This document shows positions 54,033 through 62,059 of a stretch of DNA of 62,098 nucleotides, piece after piece. The translations under genes and the position numbers were made by a program. Under the pieces are notes generated by a model that saw nothing but the letters and a program-made list of their open reading frames with translations, searched no databases and was not told where the DNA came from. Location: NCBI GenBank assembly GCA_017555565.1, contig JAFZGF010000013.1, positions 1 through 62,098 on the forward strand, given 5' to 3'. This DNA comes from Oscillospiraceae bacterium. GTDB taxonomy: Bacteria; Bacillota; Clostridia; Oscillospirales; Ruminococcaceae. How positions within the stretch are numbered: position 1 is the first letter of the stretch; each line of letters opens with the position of its first letter.

Positions 54033-54272
54033 TTATTCCTTTACTTCTGTTTCGTTTTCAGCCGCAGGGCCTCTGCGAAACTCCAGTATATCGCCCGGCT
54101 GACAGTCCAGCACATCGCATATGGCGTCCAGTGTGGAAAAGCGGATAGCACTGACCTTGCCGGTTTTCAGTTTTGAAAGGTTTACATTGGCCACTCCTAC
54201 TTTTTCGCTCAGTTCTTTCAGCGATATTTTGCGGTCTGCCATAACTCTGTCCAGTCTCAGTATAATAGCCAT
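54033..54272 (-). CDS. Small XRE-family regulator (YozG-like)
   Basis: A 79-residue helix-turn-helix protein (HTH_26/YozG-like): LDRVMADRKISLKELSEKVGVANVNLSKLKTGK and LDAICDVLDCQPGDILEF are typical. It follows the DUF2975 gene by 12 bases; DUF2975-YozG pairs are common in Firmicutes. It probably binds the two palindromes upstream of the pair (inference). Confidence 0.9.
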   Translation of the reverse strand: MAIILRLDRVMADRKISLKELSEKVGVANVNLSKLKTGKVSAIRFSTLDAICDVLDCQPGDILEFRRGPAAENETEVKE

Positions 54273-54284
54273 AATTACACCGCC

Positions 54285-54968
54285 TTACAAAGTTTCGTCA
54301 GATTCAGTCTGCAGCATTACGCCGTAACGGAATATTTCAGACATCATCAGCATTACTACCACAACCATAACAACAGTCAGGTCAATACCTATCACTATAT
54401 CCCACACACCTGTAGTAACTCTTTTTATCACAGCTTCCATAACCCAGCTCATAACTGCCACAGGTATAAGAGCAATAGTGATATTTTTAAAAGAATCAGC
54501 TGTCTGTATGGTAAAAGGTGTTTCACAGTCTTTGAAAATGCCAAACAGTGCAGATATTTTCTTTATTGCATATACAAGAAGCAGGCAGAATATTGCACCA
54601 GCCAGCATTACCCACATCATATCTTTCAATGAATAGGTGAAAGGAGTTGATTTTGCATAGGCGGTCTGTGTAGTAAGTGTACCTGTTATGTCGAACTGGT
54701 CATATTTTATGCCATCCAGTTCAAAACGGCCGTCAGCGTCGGTGTCAAAGCCCACAAGGCTTGGAATAATGCTGTTGGACATATCCATTTCAATTTCTGC
54801 ATTATGGCTGGTTGTTATACGGACACCGTTCTGCGGAACCAAAGCCAGAAGAACAGTCGCTACAATACAACACACCAAAGCAATAGTTACCATTACAGAA
54901 CATATTCTGGTCACAGTATGCCCAACTTTCCCCAGTTTATTTATTTTTTCAACATATTCGTTTTTCAT
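54285..54968 (-). CDS. DUF2975 membrane protein
   Basis: A 227-residue four-helix membrane protein of the DUF2975 family. Two hydrophobic helices lie near residues 22-45 and 115-135, two more near 165-215, with an outer loop containing a short beta domain between the first and second. Function is unknown; it pairs with YozG-like regulators. I start at ATG 54968 with GGAGGGC upstream; the GTG/ATG at 54980 overlaps the site. Confidence 0.86.
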   Translation of the reverse strand: MKNEYVEKINKLGKVGHTVTRICSVMVTIALVCCIVATVLLALVPQNGVRITTSHNAEIEMDMSNSIIPSLVGFDTDADGRFELDGIKYDQFDITGTLTTQTAYAKSTPFTYSLKDMMWVMLAGAIFCLLLVYAIKKISALFGIFKDCETPFTIQTADSFKNITIALIPVAVMSWVMEAVIKRVTTGVWDIVIGIDLTVVMVVVVMLMMSEIFRYGVMLQTESDETL

Positions 54969-54991
54969 AATGCCCTCCATATAGCGTTAAG

Positions 54992-55014
54992 AAATTAATG
55001 TTTATCGTTAATTT
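54992..55014. promoter_or_regulatory. Operator-like palindrome 1 upstream of the DUF2975 operon
   Basis: ATTAATG-TTTAT-CGTTAAT, with one mismatch in the arms. Starts 24 bases upstream of the DUF2975 gene. Confidence 0.6.
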
Positions 55015-55048
55015 ATTTATATCACGGATAAATCATAATGTCAACAAA

Positions 55049-55071
55049 AAATTAATGTTTATCATTAATTT
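55049..55071. promoter_or_regulatory. Operator-like palindrome 2 upstream of the DUF2975 operon
   Basis: ATTAATG-TTTAT-CATTAAT is perfectly symmetric and differs from palindrome 1 by one base; the two copies are 57 bases apart. Confidence 0.6.
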
Positions 55072-55086
55072 TTTATATTGAAACAT

Positions 55087-55115
55087 AAAAAGGCAGGGTA
55101 TAACCCTGCCTTTTG
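55087..55115 (-). terminator. Terminator of the M19 dipeptidase gene
   Basis: Stem AAAAGGCAGGGT/ACCCTGCCTTTT with a 3-base loop, 19 bases past the stop. Confidence 0.87.
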
Positions 55116-55133
55116 TACTGTAAAAGTGTAATT

Positions 55134-56105
55134 TTATTTCATACTTTCTTTGATTACTCTCATAACATTGCCGTATGCGATTTTTTCAATTTCGCTTTCG
55201 TGGAAGCCTGCTTTTGCAAATGCATCCCACAGCTGTGGCAACATTGAAGAATCGCTGATTTCCTGTGTACCGCCGATACCGTCAAAGTCTGTGCCCAGGC
55301 CCAGTACGTCAATGCCGCCTACATTTACAATGTGTTTGGCGTTTCGGATAATGTTGGAAACCGGTGTATGTGTTGCATTTACATCAAGGTCCATAAACTG
55401 TGGTGCAAAGTTCAGCCCTGTAACGCCGCCTTTTTCAGCCAGCACTTTGATCATATCATCTGTCAGGTTTCTCTGGTGAGGGGATGCCATTCTTGCATTG
55501 GAGTGTGTGGCAACAAAAGGTTTCTTTGTGTATTTGGCCACATCGTAGAAACCGCCGTCAGACAGATGGGAAACGTCAATGATAATGCCCAGGTCGTTCA
55601 TTTTTGCTATTGCATCAATACCGAATTCTTTCAGACCTTTGTTCATTATTTCTTTGTCCAGGCTGTTTGGCCAGCCAAAGCAGTTTTCATAGTTCCAGGT
55701 AAGGGAGATGGCGCGTACGCCCTTGTCGTATACTTCCTGGATTTTATCCATATTGCCGTTGATAAATCTACCGTCTTCAATTGTGAGAACAGCACTCATT
55801 TTGCCTTCTTTTTCGTTCTTTTCGATATCAGCGGCATTGCCTGCAAATGCGATTATGTCGCTGTGTTTTTCAATATCTCTGTAGAAACCATCTGTCAGAA
55901 GTTTAAAATACAGTTCATCGTTCATTTCAATGCCCTGTTTTGCGAACATTTCCATTTTAGGGAAGAATACTGCAAAAAACTGTGCCAGAGCATTACCTTT
56001 TTTCATTTTCTGAAAGTCAACCTGACCATTGTTGCTGAAAAGGTTGTAGTCACCGCCTCTTACAAAAGGCATCAGCGTGTCGCAGTGCATATCAATAAAT
56101 TTCAT
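55134..56105 (-). CDS. M19-family membrane dipeptidase
   Basis: A 323-residue zinc dipeptidase of the renal-dipeptidase family. The metal ligands are in IDMHCDTLMPF at the N-terminus, TIEDG near residue 100, DVSHLS and ATHSNARM; GLGTDFDGI follows near the C-terminus. There is no signal peptide or lipobox, so despite the family name it is cytosolic. It would cleave dipeptides, possibly with D-residues. No strong Shine-Dalgarno sequence; AGGATAATTAT precedes the ATG. Confidence 0.94.
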   Translation of the reverse strand: MKFIDMHCDTLMPFVRGGDYNLFSNNGQVDFQKMKKGNALAQFFAVFFPKMEMFAKQGIEMNDELYFKLLTDGFYRDIEKHSDIIAFAGNAADIEKNEKEGKMSAVLTIEDGRFINGNMDKIQEVYDKGVRAISLTWNYENCFGWPNSLDKEIMNKGLKEFGIDAIAKMNDLGIIIDVSHLSDGGFYDVAKYTKKPFVATHSNARMASPHQRNLTDDMIKVLAEKGGVTGLNFAPQFMDLDVNATHTPVSNIIRNAKHIVNVGGIDVLGLGTDFDGIGGTQEISDSSMLPQLWDAFAKAGFHESEIEKIAYGNVMRVIKESMK

Positions 56106-56195
56106 ATAATTATCCTCCGTCTATATGTATCAATTTAAGTATATTATATCGTAATCATAATAATTAATCTATGTAAAGAAACCACAAAAAAACAG

Positions 56196-56213
56196 CCGCA
56201 GTTTTTACTGCGG
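56196..56213. other. Hairpin in the spoVB-like gene leader
   Basis: CCGCAG/CTGCGG with a 6-base loop, between the divergent M19 and spoVB-like genes; TATAAT follows at 56223-56228. No long T run, so it is not a clear terminator. Confidence 0.4.
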
Positions 56214-56278
56214 TAAATTTTGTATAATATTCTTCTTGTTCCAATATACATTATACAAAAGAATAAGCAGGTTGTTTT

Positions 56279-57847
56279 ATGATAAAAAGAAAAGAAGACA
56301 ATATATTTATCAAAGGTACAGCTGTTCTTGCACTGTCGGGGATAGTGGTCAAATTTCTGTCTGCAGCCTACCGCATACCGCTTACCAGAATGATAGGGGC
56401 AGAGGGGATGGGCAAATATTCTGCGGCGTTCAATATTTTTATGCCTTTTTTCTCGCTGGCTACAGCAGGCATAACACCGGCAGTGTCCAGGCTGACGGCG
56501 TCCCAGCCTGCAGGCGATATATCAGCCTATGGGAAAATCAAGAAAAAAGCTGCGCTTTGCTTTGGCCTGATGTCTGTTTTTCTTGCGGTGGCAGCTGTAC
56601 TTGTCAGCTGGTATTACAGTATCTATATGGATACACCTATGATTTTCATTGGGGTGGCGTTACTGTGCCCAAATCTGATTTTTGCCACATATGAAGCAAT
56701 ATACAAAGGTATCAGCCAGGGTAGTATGAATATGGCTGTCACAGCCAAAGCCAGCCTGCTGGAAAGCAGTGCAAAGGTTGTTATAGGCATCACATCAGTA
56801 TATCTTGCTGGTACTATGGTAAAAAAGAATGCAGGCGATGCCCAGCTGATAATGGCTTTTGCCACAATCAGCATTTGTGGGCTTATATGCTTTGTATATA
56901 TGCACTCCGATTTCAAAAAACGCCACAAGGATATAAAAGAGGCTGATTTGCCTATAACAACAAAAAATCTTTTGTCCATGGCTATACCTATATCAGCATC
57001 TGCGCTTACAGTATCAATTGCCAACTTTTTTGATACTGTGGTGTGCCTGTCCATAGTGAAAGGCATATCCGATTATAACCTTATGGCCGCATATCCTTTT
57101 ATAGCATTTTCGGCTGAAGACGAAAAAGCCATATGGTTGTTTGGTGTATACCAGGGGCTGTGTCTGTCTGTTTTTAATCTGATTCCGTCACTGTCTTCTG
57201 CGGTGGGGGCGTCTGGTCTGCCGCTGATAACCCGCAGCATAAACAGTGATGATAAGAGCCAGCTTAAGCAGCAGACTGACCGACTGATTAAAATAACGGC
57301 ATTTCTTGTGGTGCCGGTCAGCCTTTTTGTGGCATTTTTTCCTGGAGAAGTGTTGGCTACCCTTTATGGCGACCGCGGTTCCCAGACTGAATTGGCTACC
57401 TGCTTTTTAAAATATATGGCGCCTTTTGCAATACTCTCAGCTTTTTCCTTCCCACTTAATTCCATCCTGCACGCCAGCGGCAAATCATCGGTCATACTGA
57501 AGATTCTTCTTTTTGCCTGCGGTATAAAAATTCCCCTGGGTATCCGGCTGTGCTCGGTGGAAAGAATAAATATAATGGGGTGTATTATATCGCAGACTGT
57601 ATTCTATTGTATTGTTTTTGTATTGTCTGTTATAGCGGCAAAGAAAGCAAATCCGGATATTTCCGTAATACCACAGCTGATAGTGCCGGTATCAGTAACT
57701 TATCTTCTACTGACGTTTATACGCATATTTGCGGACTTTGTGCTGTACACTGTTCCCGTAGCTTTCAGAACTGTATTTTGCGGCGGGATTTTCGTGGTGA
57801 TATACATTACTGTTTTTCTGTTTATCGGCTTTTTCGTTGATAAGTGA
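56279..57847 (+). CDS. spoVB: SpoVB/MurJ-like polysaccharide/lipid flippase
   Basis: A 522-residue, fourteen-helix member of the MOP superfamily, closest to SpoVB of spore cortex synthesis; it would flip a lipid-linked wall precursor. IFIKGTAVLALSGIVVKFL and RIPLTRMIGAEGMGKYSAAF at the start, NLIPSLSSAVGASGLPLI in the middle and NSILHASGKSS near residue 395 fit. The start ATG 56279 has GCAGG upstream. It is followed by mazG, the same order as in spore formers. Confidence 0.85.
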   Translation: MIKRKEDNIFIKGTAVLALSGIVVKFLSAAYRIPLTRMIGAEGMGKYSAAFNIFMPFFSLATAGITPAVSRLTASQPAGDISAYGKIKKKAALCFGLMSVFLAVAAVLVSWYYSIYMDTPMIFIGVALLCPNLIFATYEAIYKGISQGSMNMAVTAKASLLESSAKVVIGITSVYLAGTMVKKNAGDAQLIMAFATISICGLICFVYMHSDFKKRHKDIKEADLPITTKNLLSMAIPISASALTVSIANFFDTVVCLSIVKGISDYNLMAAYPFIAFSAEDEKAIWLFGVYQGLCLSVFNLIPSLSSAVGASGLPLITRSINSDDKSQLKQQTDRLIKITAFLVVPVSLFVAFFPGEVLATLYGDRGSQTELATCFLKYMAPFAILSAFSFPLNSILHASGKSSVILKILLFACGIKIPLGIRLCSVERINIMGCIISQTVFYCIVFVLSVIAAKKANPDISVIPQLIVPVSVTYLLLTFIRIFADFVLYTVPVAFRTVFCGGIFVVIYITVFLFIGFFVDK

Positions 57848-57889
57848 TTTGTGCCGTGGTAAAATAAGTTCCATAAAGGAGTAACGACT

Positions 57890-58669
57890 ATGGAATTTAT
57901 TAAAAAAGATTTTTATACAATTGAAGACCTGCTGAAAGTGGTGGAAATGCTGCGCGATCCTGTGAACGGCTGCGAATGGGACAGAGTGCAGACACATCTG
58001 TCTGTCCGCAAGGATTTTATTGAAGAAACCTATGAAGCGGTTGATGCTATAGACAACAACGACAAGGAACTAATGCTGGAAGAATTCGGCGATGTAATGC
58101 TGCAGGTACTGCTGCATTGCCAGATGGAAAAAGAAGAAGGCTCTTTCACTTTTGAAGATGTTGTAAATGCACTGGCACAGAAATTGGTATTGCGCCATCC
58201 GCACGTGTTCAAAGGCCTGCAGGTAAGCGGTGTGGAAGATGTGCTGAACAACTGGGAAGCGATTAAAAATGACTCCCACGGCCATACTACCATCAGTCGG
58301 ACAGTAAATGCTGTACCTCACAGTTTTCCTGCCCTTATGTATGCACAGAAAGTGCAGAAAAGAGTGGCCGCCGGTGGTCTGCCTATTCCTGACAAAAAAG
58401 CTGAAATTGCCAATATCCGCAGACTGCTGGATGAAATGGAAAAACGGGATAATGCATCACAGCAACAGCTGGCAGACCTGCTGTTTTCCGCAGTAAATCT
58501 TACAAGACAGCACAAACTGGACTCTGAGATGGTTTTAAGGGAAAAAAGCAGGGAATTTGTAAAAATATTTAATATTTTTGAAAATTTGGCATTGCAAAAG
58601 GGTCTGGCTTTTGATACAATAGAATTCGCTGTGTTAAAAGAACTATGGATTCAGGCACAGGATGCCTGA
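57890..58669 (+). CDS. mazG: Nucleoside triphosphate pyrophosphohydrolase MazG
   Basis: A 259-residue protein of tandem MazG helical domains. LRDPVNGCEWDRVQTH, EETYEAVDAID and EEFGDVMLQVLLH hold the metal-binding EExxE/ExxD pattern. It hydrolyses non-canonical or (p)ppGpp-related nucleoside triphosphates. AAAGGAG precedes the ATG. Member of the spoVB-mazG-HU cluster. Confidence 0.93.
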   Translation: MEFIKKDFYTIEDLLKVVEMLRDPVNGCEWDRVQTHLSVRKDFIEETYEAVDAIDNNDKELMLEEFGDVMLQVLLHCQMEKEEGSFTFEDVVNALAQKLVLRHPHVFKGLQVSGVEDVLNNWEAIKNDSHGHTTISRTVNAVPHSFPALMYAQKVQKRVAAGGLPIPDKKAEIANIRRLLDEMEKRDNASQQQLADLLFSAVNLTRQHKLDSEMVLREKSREFVKIFNIFENLALQKGLAFDTIEFAVLKELWIQAQDA

Positions 58670-58699
58670 GGAGAAAATATAATCGGAGGATCAACAACA

Positions 58700-58975
58700 A
58701 TGACAAAAGCAGAACTTATTGCAGTAGTAAGCGAAAGAACTGAACTGACAAAAAAAGATGCTGAAAAAGCAGTTGCAGCAGTTATCGATACAATTACAGA
58801 AACACTGGCAAATGGCGAAAAAGTAAGCCTGGTTGGCTTCGGCACATTTGAAGTAAAAGAAAGAGCAGAAAGACTGGGCCACAACCCACAGACTGGCGAA
58901 GTTATGGTTATCGCTGCAAACAAAGCTCCTGTTTTCAAAGCAGGTACAGCTCTGAAAAACGCTGTAAACAAATAA
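58700..58975 (+). CDS. DNA-binding protein HU
   Basis: A 91-residue histone-like DNA-binding protein. [24 protein letters not shown] is the N-terminal helix pair, [17 protein letters not shown] the beta-arm base and GHNPQTGEV the conserved arm; it bends DNA nonspecifically. AATCGGAGG precedes the ATG. Positioned between mazG and rqcP, as in many Clostridia. Confidence 0.95.
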   Translation: MTKAELIAVVSERTELTKKDAEKAVAAVIDTITETLANGEKVSLVGFGTFEVKERAERLGHNPQTGEVMVIAANKAPVFKAGTALKNAVNK

Positions 58976-58986
58976 TAGTTTATAAT

Positions 58987-59015
58987 TTGCCGGTGCATTG
59001 CATCGGCATTTTTTA
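58987..59015 (+). terminator. Terminator after HU
   Basis: Stem TGCCGGTGC/GCATCGGCA with one mismatch and a short loop followed by TTTTTT; likely partial readthrough to rqcP. Confidence 0.7.
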
Positions 59016-59052
59016 TATGTTACAATTATAAAAAATATTGTAAGAGGTAATT

Positions 59053-59298
59053 ATGAGAATAGATAAATTTCTTAAGGTTTCCCGCCTTATCAAAAGACGC
59101 ACTGTGGCAAACGAAGTTGCAGACGCTGGCAGAATAATCGTAAACGGCCGCGAGGTAAAGGCATCATATCAGGTTAAAATCGGTGACGAAGTGCAGATTA
59201 TGTTTGGCACTAAACCTGTAAAAGTAAAGGTGCTGTCTGTTGAAAACACAGTTTCAAAAGACGGCGCAAGAGAAATGTACACAGTAATAGAAGAATAA
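59053..59298 (+). CDS. rqcP: S4-domain RNA-binding protein RqcP (YabO)
   Basis: An 81-residue single S4 domain: MRIDKFLKVSRLIKRRTVANEVADAGRI...NGREVKA. RqcP helps RqcH add alanine tails to stalled nascent chains on 50S subunits. Position before yabP matches Bacillus. Confidence 0.93.
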   Translation: MRIDKFLKVSRLIKRRTVANEVADAGRIIVNGREVKASYQVKIGDEVQIMFGTKPVKVKVLSVENTVSKDGAREMYTVIEE

Positions 59299-59342
59299 TA
59301 ACAGTCTGTCGGGCATATATTTTTCCAAGGAGGAGAAATATT

Positions 59343-59615
59343 ATGTCCGATAAAATTTTGATACCACATAAAGTTACTTTGGAAAACAGAAATGCTATGA
59401 CAGTCACCGGTGTATTGCAGGTGATATCCTATGATGAATACCGAATTATACTGCGCACAGACTATGGCACACTGATCATACAGGGCCGTGACCTGGTGGC
59501 AGGGGAAATAAGCTCATCCCAGAACACGCTTAAACTTACAGGCAGGGTGGAAACAATGCAGTACAAAGCCGCAAAGGATAAAAGCGAGGGGCTTCTGGCC
59601 AGAATAATGAAATGA
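59343..59615 (+). CDS. yabP: Sporulation protein YabP
   Basis: A 90-residue YabP-family protein (HKVTLENRNAMTVTGVLQVISYDEYRI). YabP and YabQ are needed for spore coat assembly or outer-membrane steps in Bacillus. The stop TGA overlaps the ATG of yabQ, so they are translationally coupled. AGGAGG precedes the ATG. Confidence 0.9.
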   Translation: MSDKILIPHKVTLENRNAMTVTGVLQVISYDEYRIILRTDYGTLIIQGRDLVAGEISSSQNTLKLTGRVETMQYKAAKDKSEGLLARIMK

Positions 59616-60070
59616 TTTTTGAAGTACAGAGCTATTGGCTTATATTCCAGGATGCAGTCTACAGCCTTGGTGTAGGTTTTGCAACGGGTGTATTTTACCA
59701 GCTGATATCAGTTTTTTTATACAAAGGCAAAATTGCAGTTTTTATCAGGGATGTGGTGGCGGCGGTCTTTTTTACAGTTGCTGTTTTCAGTTACAGCATA
59801 TCTTTTGCCAATTACCGCATCCTGCGCTGGTACAATGTATTCTTTGCTTTGATTGGCCGGATTATGTTTACACCGGCATTTTCAAACTGTATGCACAGAT
59901 ATACAGACATAATTATTTTAACTGCAAAAGACTGTATAAAAAGATTGACTGTGTCTGTAAGTGGAAAACTTTCGGTCAAAATAGAGAAAATCAAAGGAAA
60001 AAATCAAAAAAATACACAAAAAAATTCCGATGAAGTATTGAAAGAGAAAGAAGTATTGTTGTATAATTAA
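59612..60070 (+). CDS. yabQ: Sporulation membrane protein YabQ
   Basis: A 152-residue membrane protein with about three helices up to residue 100, followed by a basic, Lys-rich cytosolic tail (KIEKIKGKNQKNTQKNS). It matches YabQ in size, order and topology; sequence conservation of this family is low. It overlaps yabP by 4 bases. Confidence 0.82.
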   Translation: MIFEVQSYWLIFQDAVYSLGVGFATGVFYQLISVFLYKGKIAVFIRDVVAAVFFTVAVFSYSISFANYRILRWYNVFFALIGRIMFTPAFSNCMHRYTDIIILTAKDCIKRLTVSVSGKLSVKIEKIKGKNQKNTQKNSDEVLKEKEVLLYN

Positions 60071-60111
60071 AGTTACAAAAATGTCACAGAGATTATGGGG
60101 GGGTGAGTGCA

Positions 60112-60396
60112 ATGCAGAATATAAAGAAAAAAATCAATCTTCGTTCAGTTCTGTTTTTGCTTGTTATAGTTTATCTCACCATCAATCTTATCAGCGCACA
60201 GTTTGAACTGATGACAAAAAAACAGGAACTTGCCAATATCCAGGCACAGAAAGACCGTCTGCAGCTGGAAGTGGCCGATACACAGAGCCTGTTGGATGAA
60301 GACCGGGACGAAGTTTATATTGAACGTATCGCAAGGGAAAGACTTGGCTATGCCAACCCTGGTGAAAAGGTATATATAGACATTCAGGCGGAATAA
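60112..60396 (+). CDS. divIC: Septum formation initiator, DivIC/FtsB family
   Basis: A 94-residue bitopic protein: N-terminal cytosolic basic stretch, one helix (SVLFLLVIVYLTINLIS), and an extracellular coiled coil (LQLEVADTQSLLDEDRDEVYIERIARERLG) with the ARERLGY-type C-terminal motif. It joins FtsL and DivIB in the divisome. ATG 60112 follows GGGGGGTGAG; the GTG at 60103 overlaps this site. Confidence 0.9.
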   Translation: MQNIKKKINLRSVLFLLVIVYLTINLISAQFELMTKKQELANIQAQKDRLQLEVADTQSLLDEDRDEVYIERIARERLGYANPGEKVYIDIQAE

Positions 60397-60404
60397 TATG
60401 ATTT

Positions 60405-60436
60405 TTACGGAGAGATTTTTCTCTCCGTTTTTTATT
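60405..60436 (+). terminator. Terminator of the yabP-divIC unit
   Basis: Stem ACGGAGAG/CTCTCCGT with a short loop followed by TTTTTT, 9 bases past the divIC stop. Confidence 0.88.
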
Positions 60437-60460
60437 TATATATCTTTTTGAAATTAGCAG

Positions 60461-60489
60461 TTGATACATACAGATTTATATGATAATAT
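60461..60489 (+). promoter_or_regulatory. Promoter for the 74-residue protein
   Basis: TTGATA, 17 bases, TAATAT, 35 bases before the start codon. Confidence 0.6.
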
Positions 60490-60523
60490 TTTAACAACGA
60501 ATATCGGAAAGGACGTATAAACT

Positions 60524-60748
60524 ATGGCAAAACTTACTATTGAATCAACAATCAAAGAACTGCTGGCAAACAAAGAAGTAAAGGCAAAAATCGAAGAACT
60601 TATTCCAGGTCTCACAAAGAACCCTATTCTTATGCTGGCAAAAAATGAAACACTTAAAGATATTATCGACAAAGTTGACGATTTCATCGATGATGAAACA
60701 ATTGACAAAATCATCGATTTCCTTAAAGACCTGAAAGAAAACAACTAA
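60524..60748 (+). CDS. Small helical acidic protein, unknown
   Basis: A 74-residue protein, rich in Lys, Glu, Asp and Ile, likely all helical (KELLANKEVKAKIEELIPGL, then a short turn and a Lys/Asp-rich second half). The pattern of an early helix ending in PGL/NP resembles a small C-terminal domain I have seen on clostridial hydrolases (recollection, not verified). It has its own promoter and AAAGGACG ribosome site. It lies just before the IS3 element. Confidence 0.7.
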   Translation: MAKLTIESTIKELLANKEVKAKIEELIPGLTKNPILMLAKNETLKDIIDKVDDFIDDETIDKIIDFLKDLKENN

Positions 60749-60831
60749 AAAATAAAAGCCATTGGTAAAATGTTCTGCCCCAAATTGTGCAGACAGTACA
60801 AAAAGAACCCTGCTGATGTAGAAATTGAATA

Positions 60832-61686
60832 TTAATATACAAACTGACTTCTGTATTCCATAGGAGTCAGTTTTGTTTTTAACTGGATACGTTGGTTGTT
60901 GTAGAAATAAATATATTCATCAATCATCAGGCGAGCCTGATGAAAAGTTTTGATTTTGACGCGGTTAATGCATTCTGTTTTGAGAATTGAAAAGAAATTT
61001 TCTGCCAAAGCATTGTCATAAGGGTTACCACGTCTTGACATTGATGGCGTAATGCCGTAAGATTGAGTCAGCTTAAAATACCCGAGCGAAGTGTATTGAA
61101 AGCCCTGGTCACTGTGGAGTTGCAGCTCTGCAGTGACTTTTTCTTTTCTCTTGGCAGAACGAATTGTTGACAGAACAAGGTTAATGTTTTGTTCAGTACC
61201 CATTTTGTATGAAACGATGCTGTTATCGTACAAATCTCTGATTACTGATAAATACAGATTTCCCTGTGCTGTGTGTATGTAGGATATATCTGTAACCCAT
61301 TTCTGATTAGGTCTTGTTGCAGTAAAATCTCTGTTTAACAGATTAGGATATTTGTGCAGTACATTTCCATAGTTACGATATTTCTTTCTTCTTACAACAG
61401 ATAAAAGGCTGTATTTCTGCATAATACGCAGTATTGTTTTGGGATTATGGTGTATTCCTTGTCTTTCCAGCCATATATGTACTCTGCGGTATCCATATGT
61501 TTTACCGCATTTGTCCTGACATTCTCTTATCTTTTCTGCCAAAGGCAAGTCTCTGTCCGGTATATCCATTCTCTGTACATATCCATAGTATCCACTGCGG
61601 GACACACCGAAGAAACGGCACATGGAACTGACTGAATACTTTTCTCTGTGTCGGTAGATTACATTGTATTTTATCTGTGGTCTCAC
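60832..61686 (-). CDS. IS3-family transposase OrfB
   Basis: A 284-residue integrase-core transposase. The helix-turn-helix-like start CRFFGVSRSGYYGYV is followed by the DDE core: D in WVTDISYI, D in LHSDQGFQY, and E in NALAENFF, all retained. It starts with GTG 61686, overlapping the orfA TGA by three bases (GTGA), so translation coupling is the likely mode; I see no A6G-type slippery run at the orfA end. Frame is intact. Confidence 0.92.
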   Translation of the reverse strand: MRPQIKYNVIYRHREKYSVSSMCRFFGVSRSGYYGYVQRMDIPDRDLPLAEKIRECQDKCGKTYGYRRVHIWLERQGIHHNPKTILRIMQKYSLLSVVRRKKYRNYGNVLHKYPNLLNRDFTATRPNQKWVTDISYIHTAQGNLYLSVIRDLYDNSIVSYKMGTEQNINLVLSTIRSAKRKEKVTAELQLHSDQGFQYTSLGYFKLTQSYGITPSMSRRGNPYDNALAENFFSILKTECINRVKIKTFHQARLMIDEYIYFYNNQRIQLKTKLTPMEYRSQFVY

Positions 61687-62018
61687 TTCCTTTCTGTGAG
61701 TGAGAGAAAATCCCTCATCAATTCATTTTCCATTTCAAGCTGCTTTATCTTTGCATCCTTGCGAGCGATGATGTAACGAAGTTCTGTAGATTTCATTTCT
61801 TCTGTTACAACGCTGTCCTTGGCTGGTCTGCCTTTCTTATGCAGAGCAACACCTGATTCAAGTTTGCGTTGTCTCATATTATACTTGCTGATGAAATTAT
61901 GCACCTGCTCAAATGTGAATCCTAGTTTTGTTCCAATTTCTCTTTTGGTATACCCTTGTGATTTTAATTCTAAAATTTCTTTTTCATACTTACTTACGTT
62001 TCTGTAACTTCTTGGCAT
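61683..62018 (-). CDS. IS3-family OrfA (helix-turn-helix)
   Basis: A 111-residue DNA-binding partner with a helix-turn-helix at about residues 18-45 (LKSQGYTKREIGTKLGF) and a C-terminal coiled coil (YIIARKDAKIKQLEMENELM). It binds IS ends. Its ribosome site AGGAGG lies 7 bases before the ATG and forms one arm of a 13-bp hairpin (62026-62059). Confidence 0.92.
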   Translation of the reverse strand: MPRSYRNVSKYEKEILELKSQGYTKREIGTKLGFTFEQVHNFISKYNMRQRKLESGVALHKKGRPAKDSVVTEEMKSTELRYIIARKDAKIKQLEMENELMRDFLSLTERK

Positions 62019-62025
62019 AAAAAAT

Positions 62026-62059
62026 CCTCCTGATGTAGTTTCTATTCTACATCAGGAGG
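62026..62059. repeat. IS terminal hairpin sequestering the orfA ribosome site
   Basis: Perfect 13-bp inverted repeat CCTCCTGATGTAG/CTACATCAGGAGG with an 8-base loop directly upstream of orfA. The minus-strand AGGAGG is inside the 3' arm. Confidence 0.8.

Noticed and set aside
55332-56138. Plus-strand frame over the M19 gene
   Set aside because: Shadow of the dipeptidase gene.
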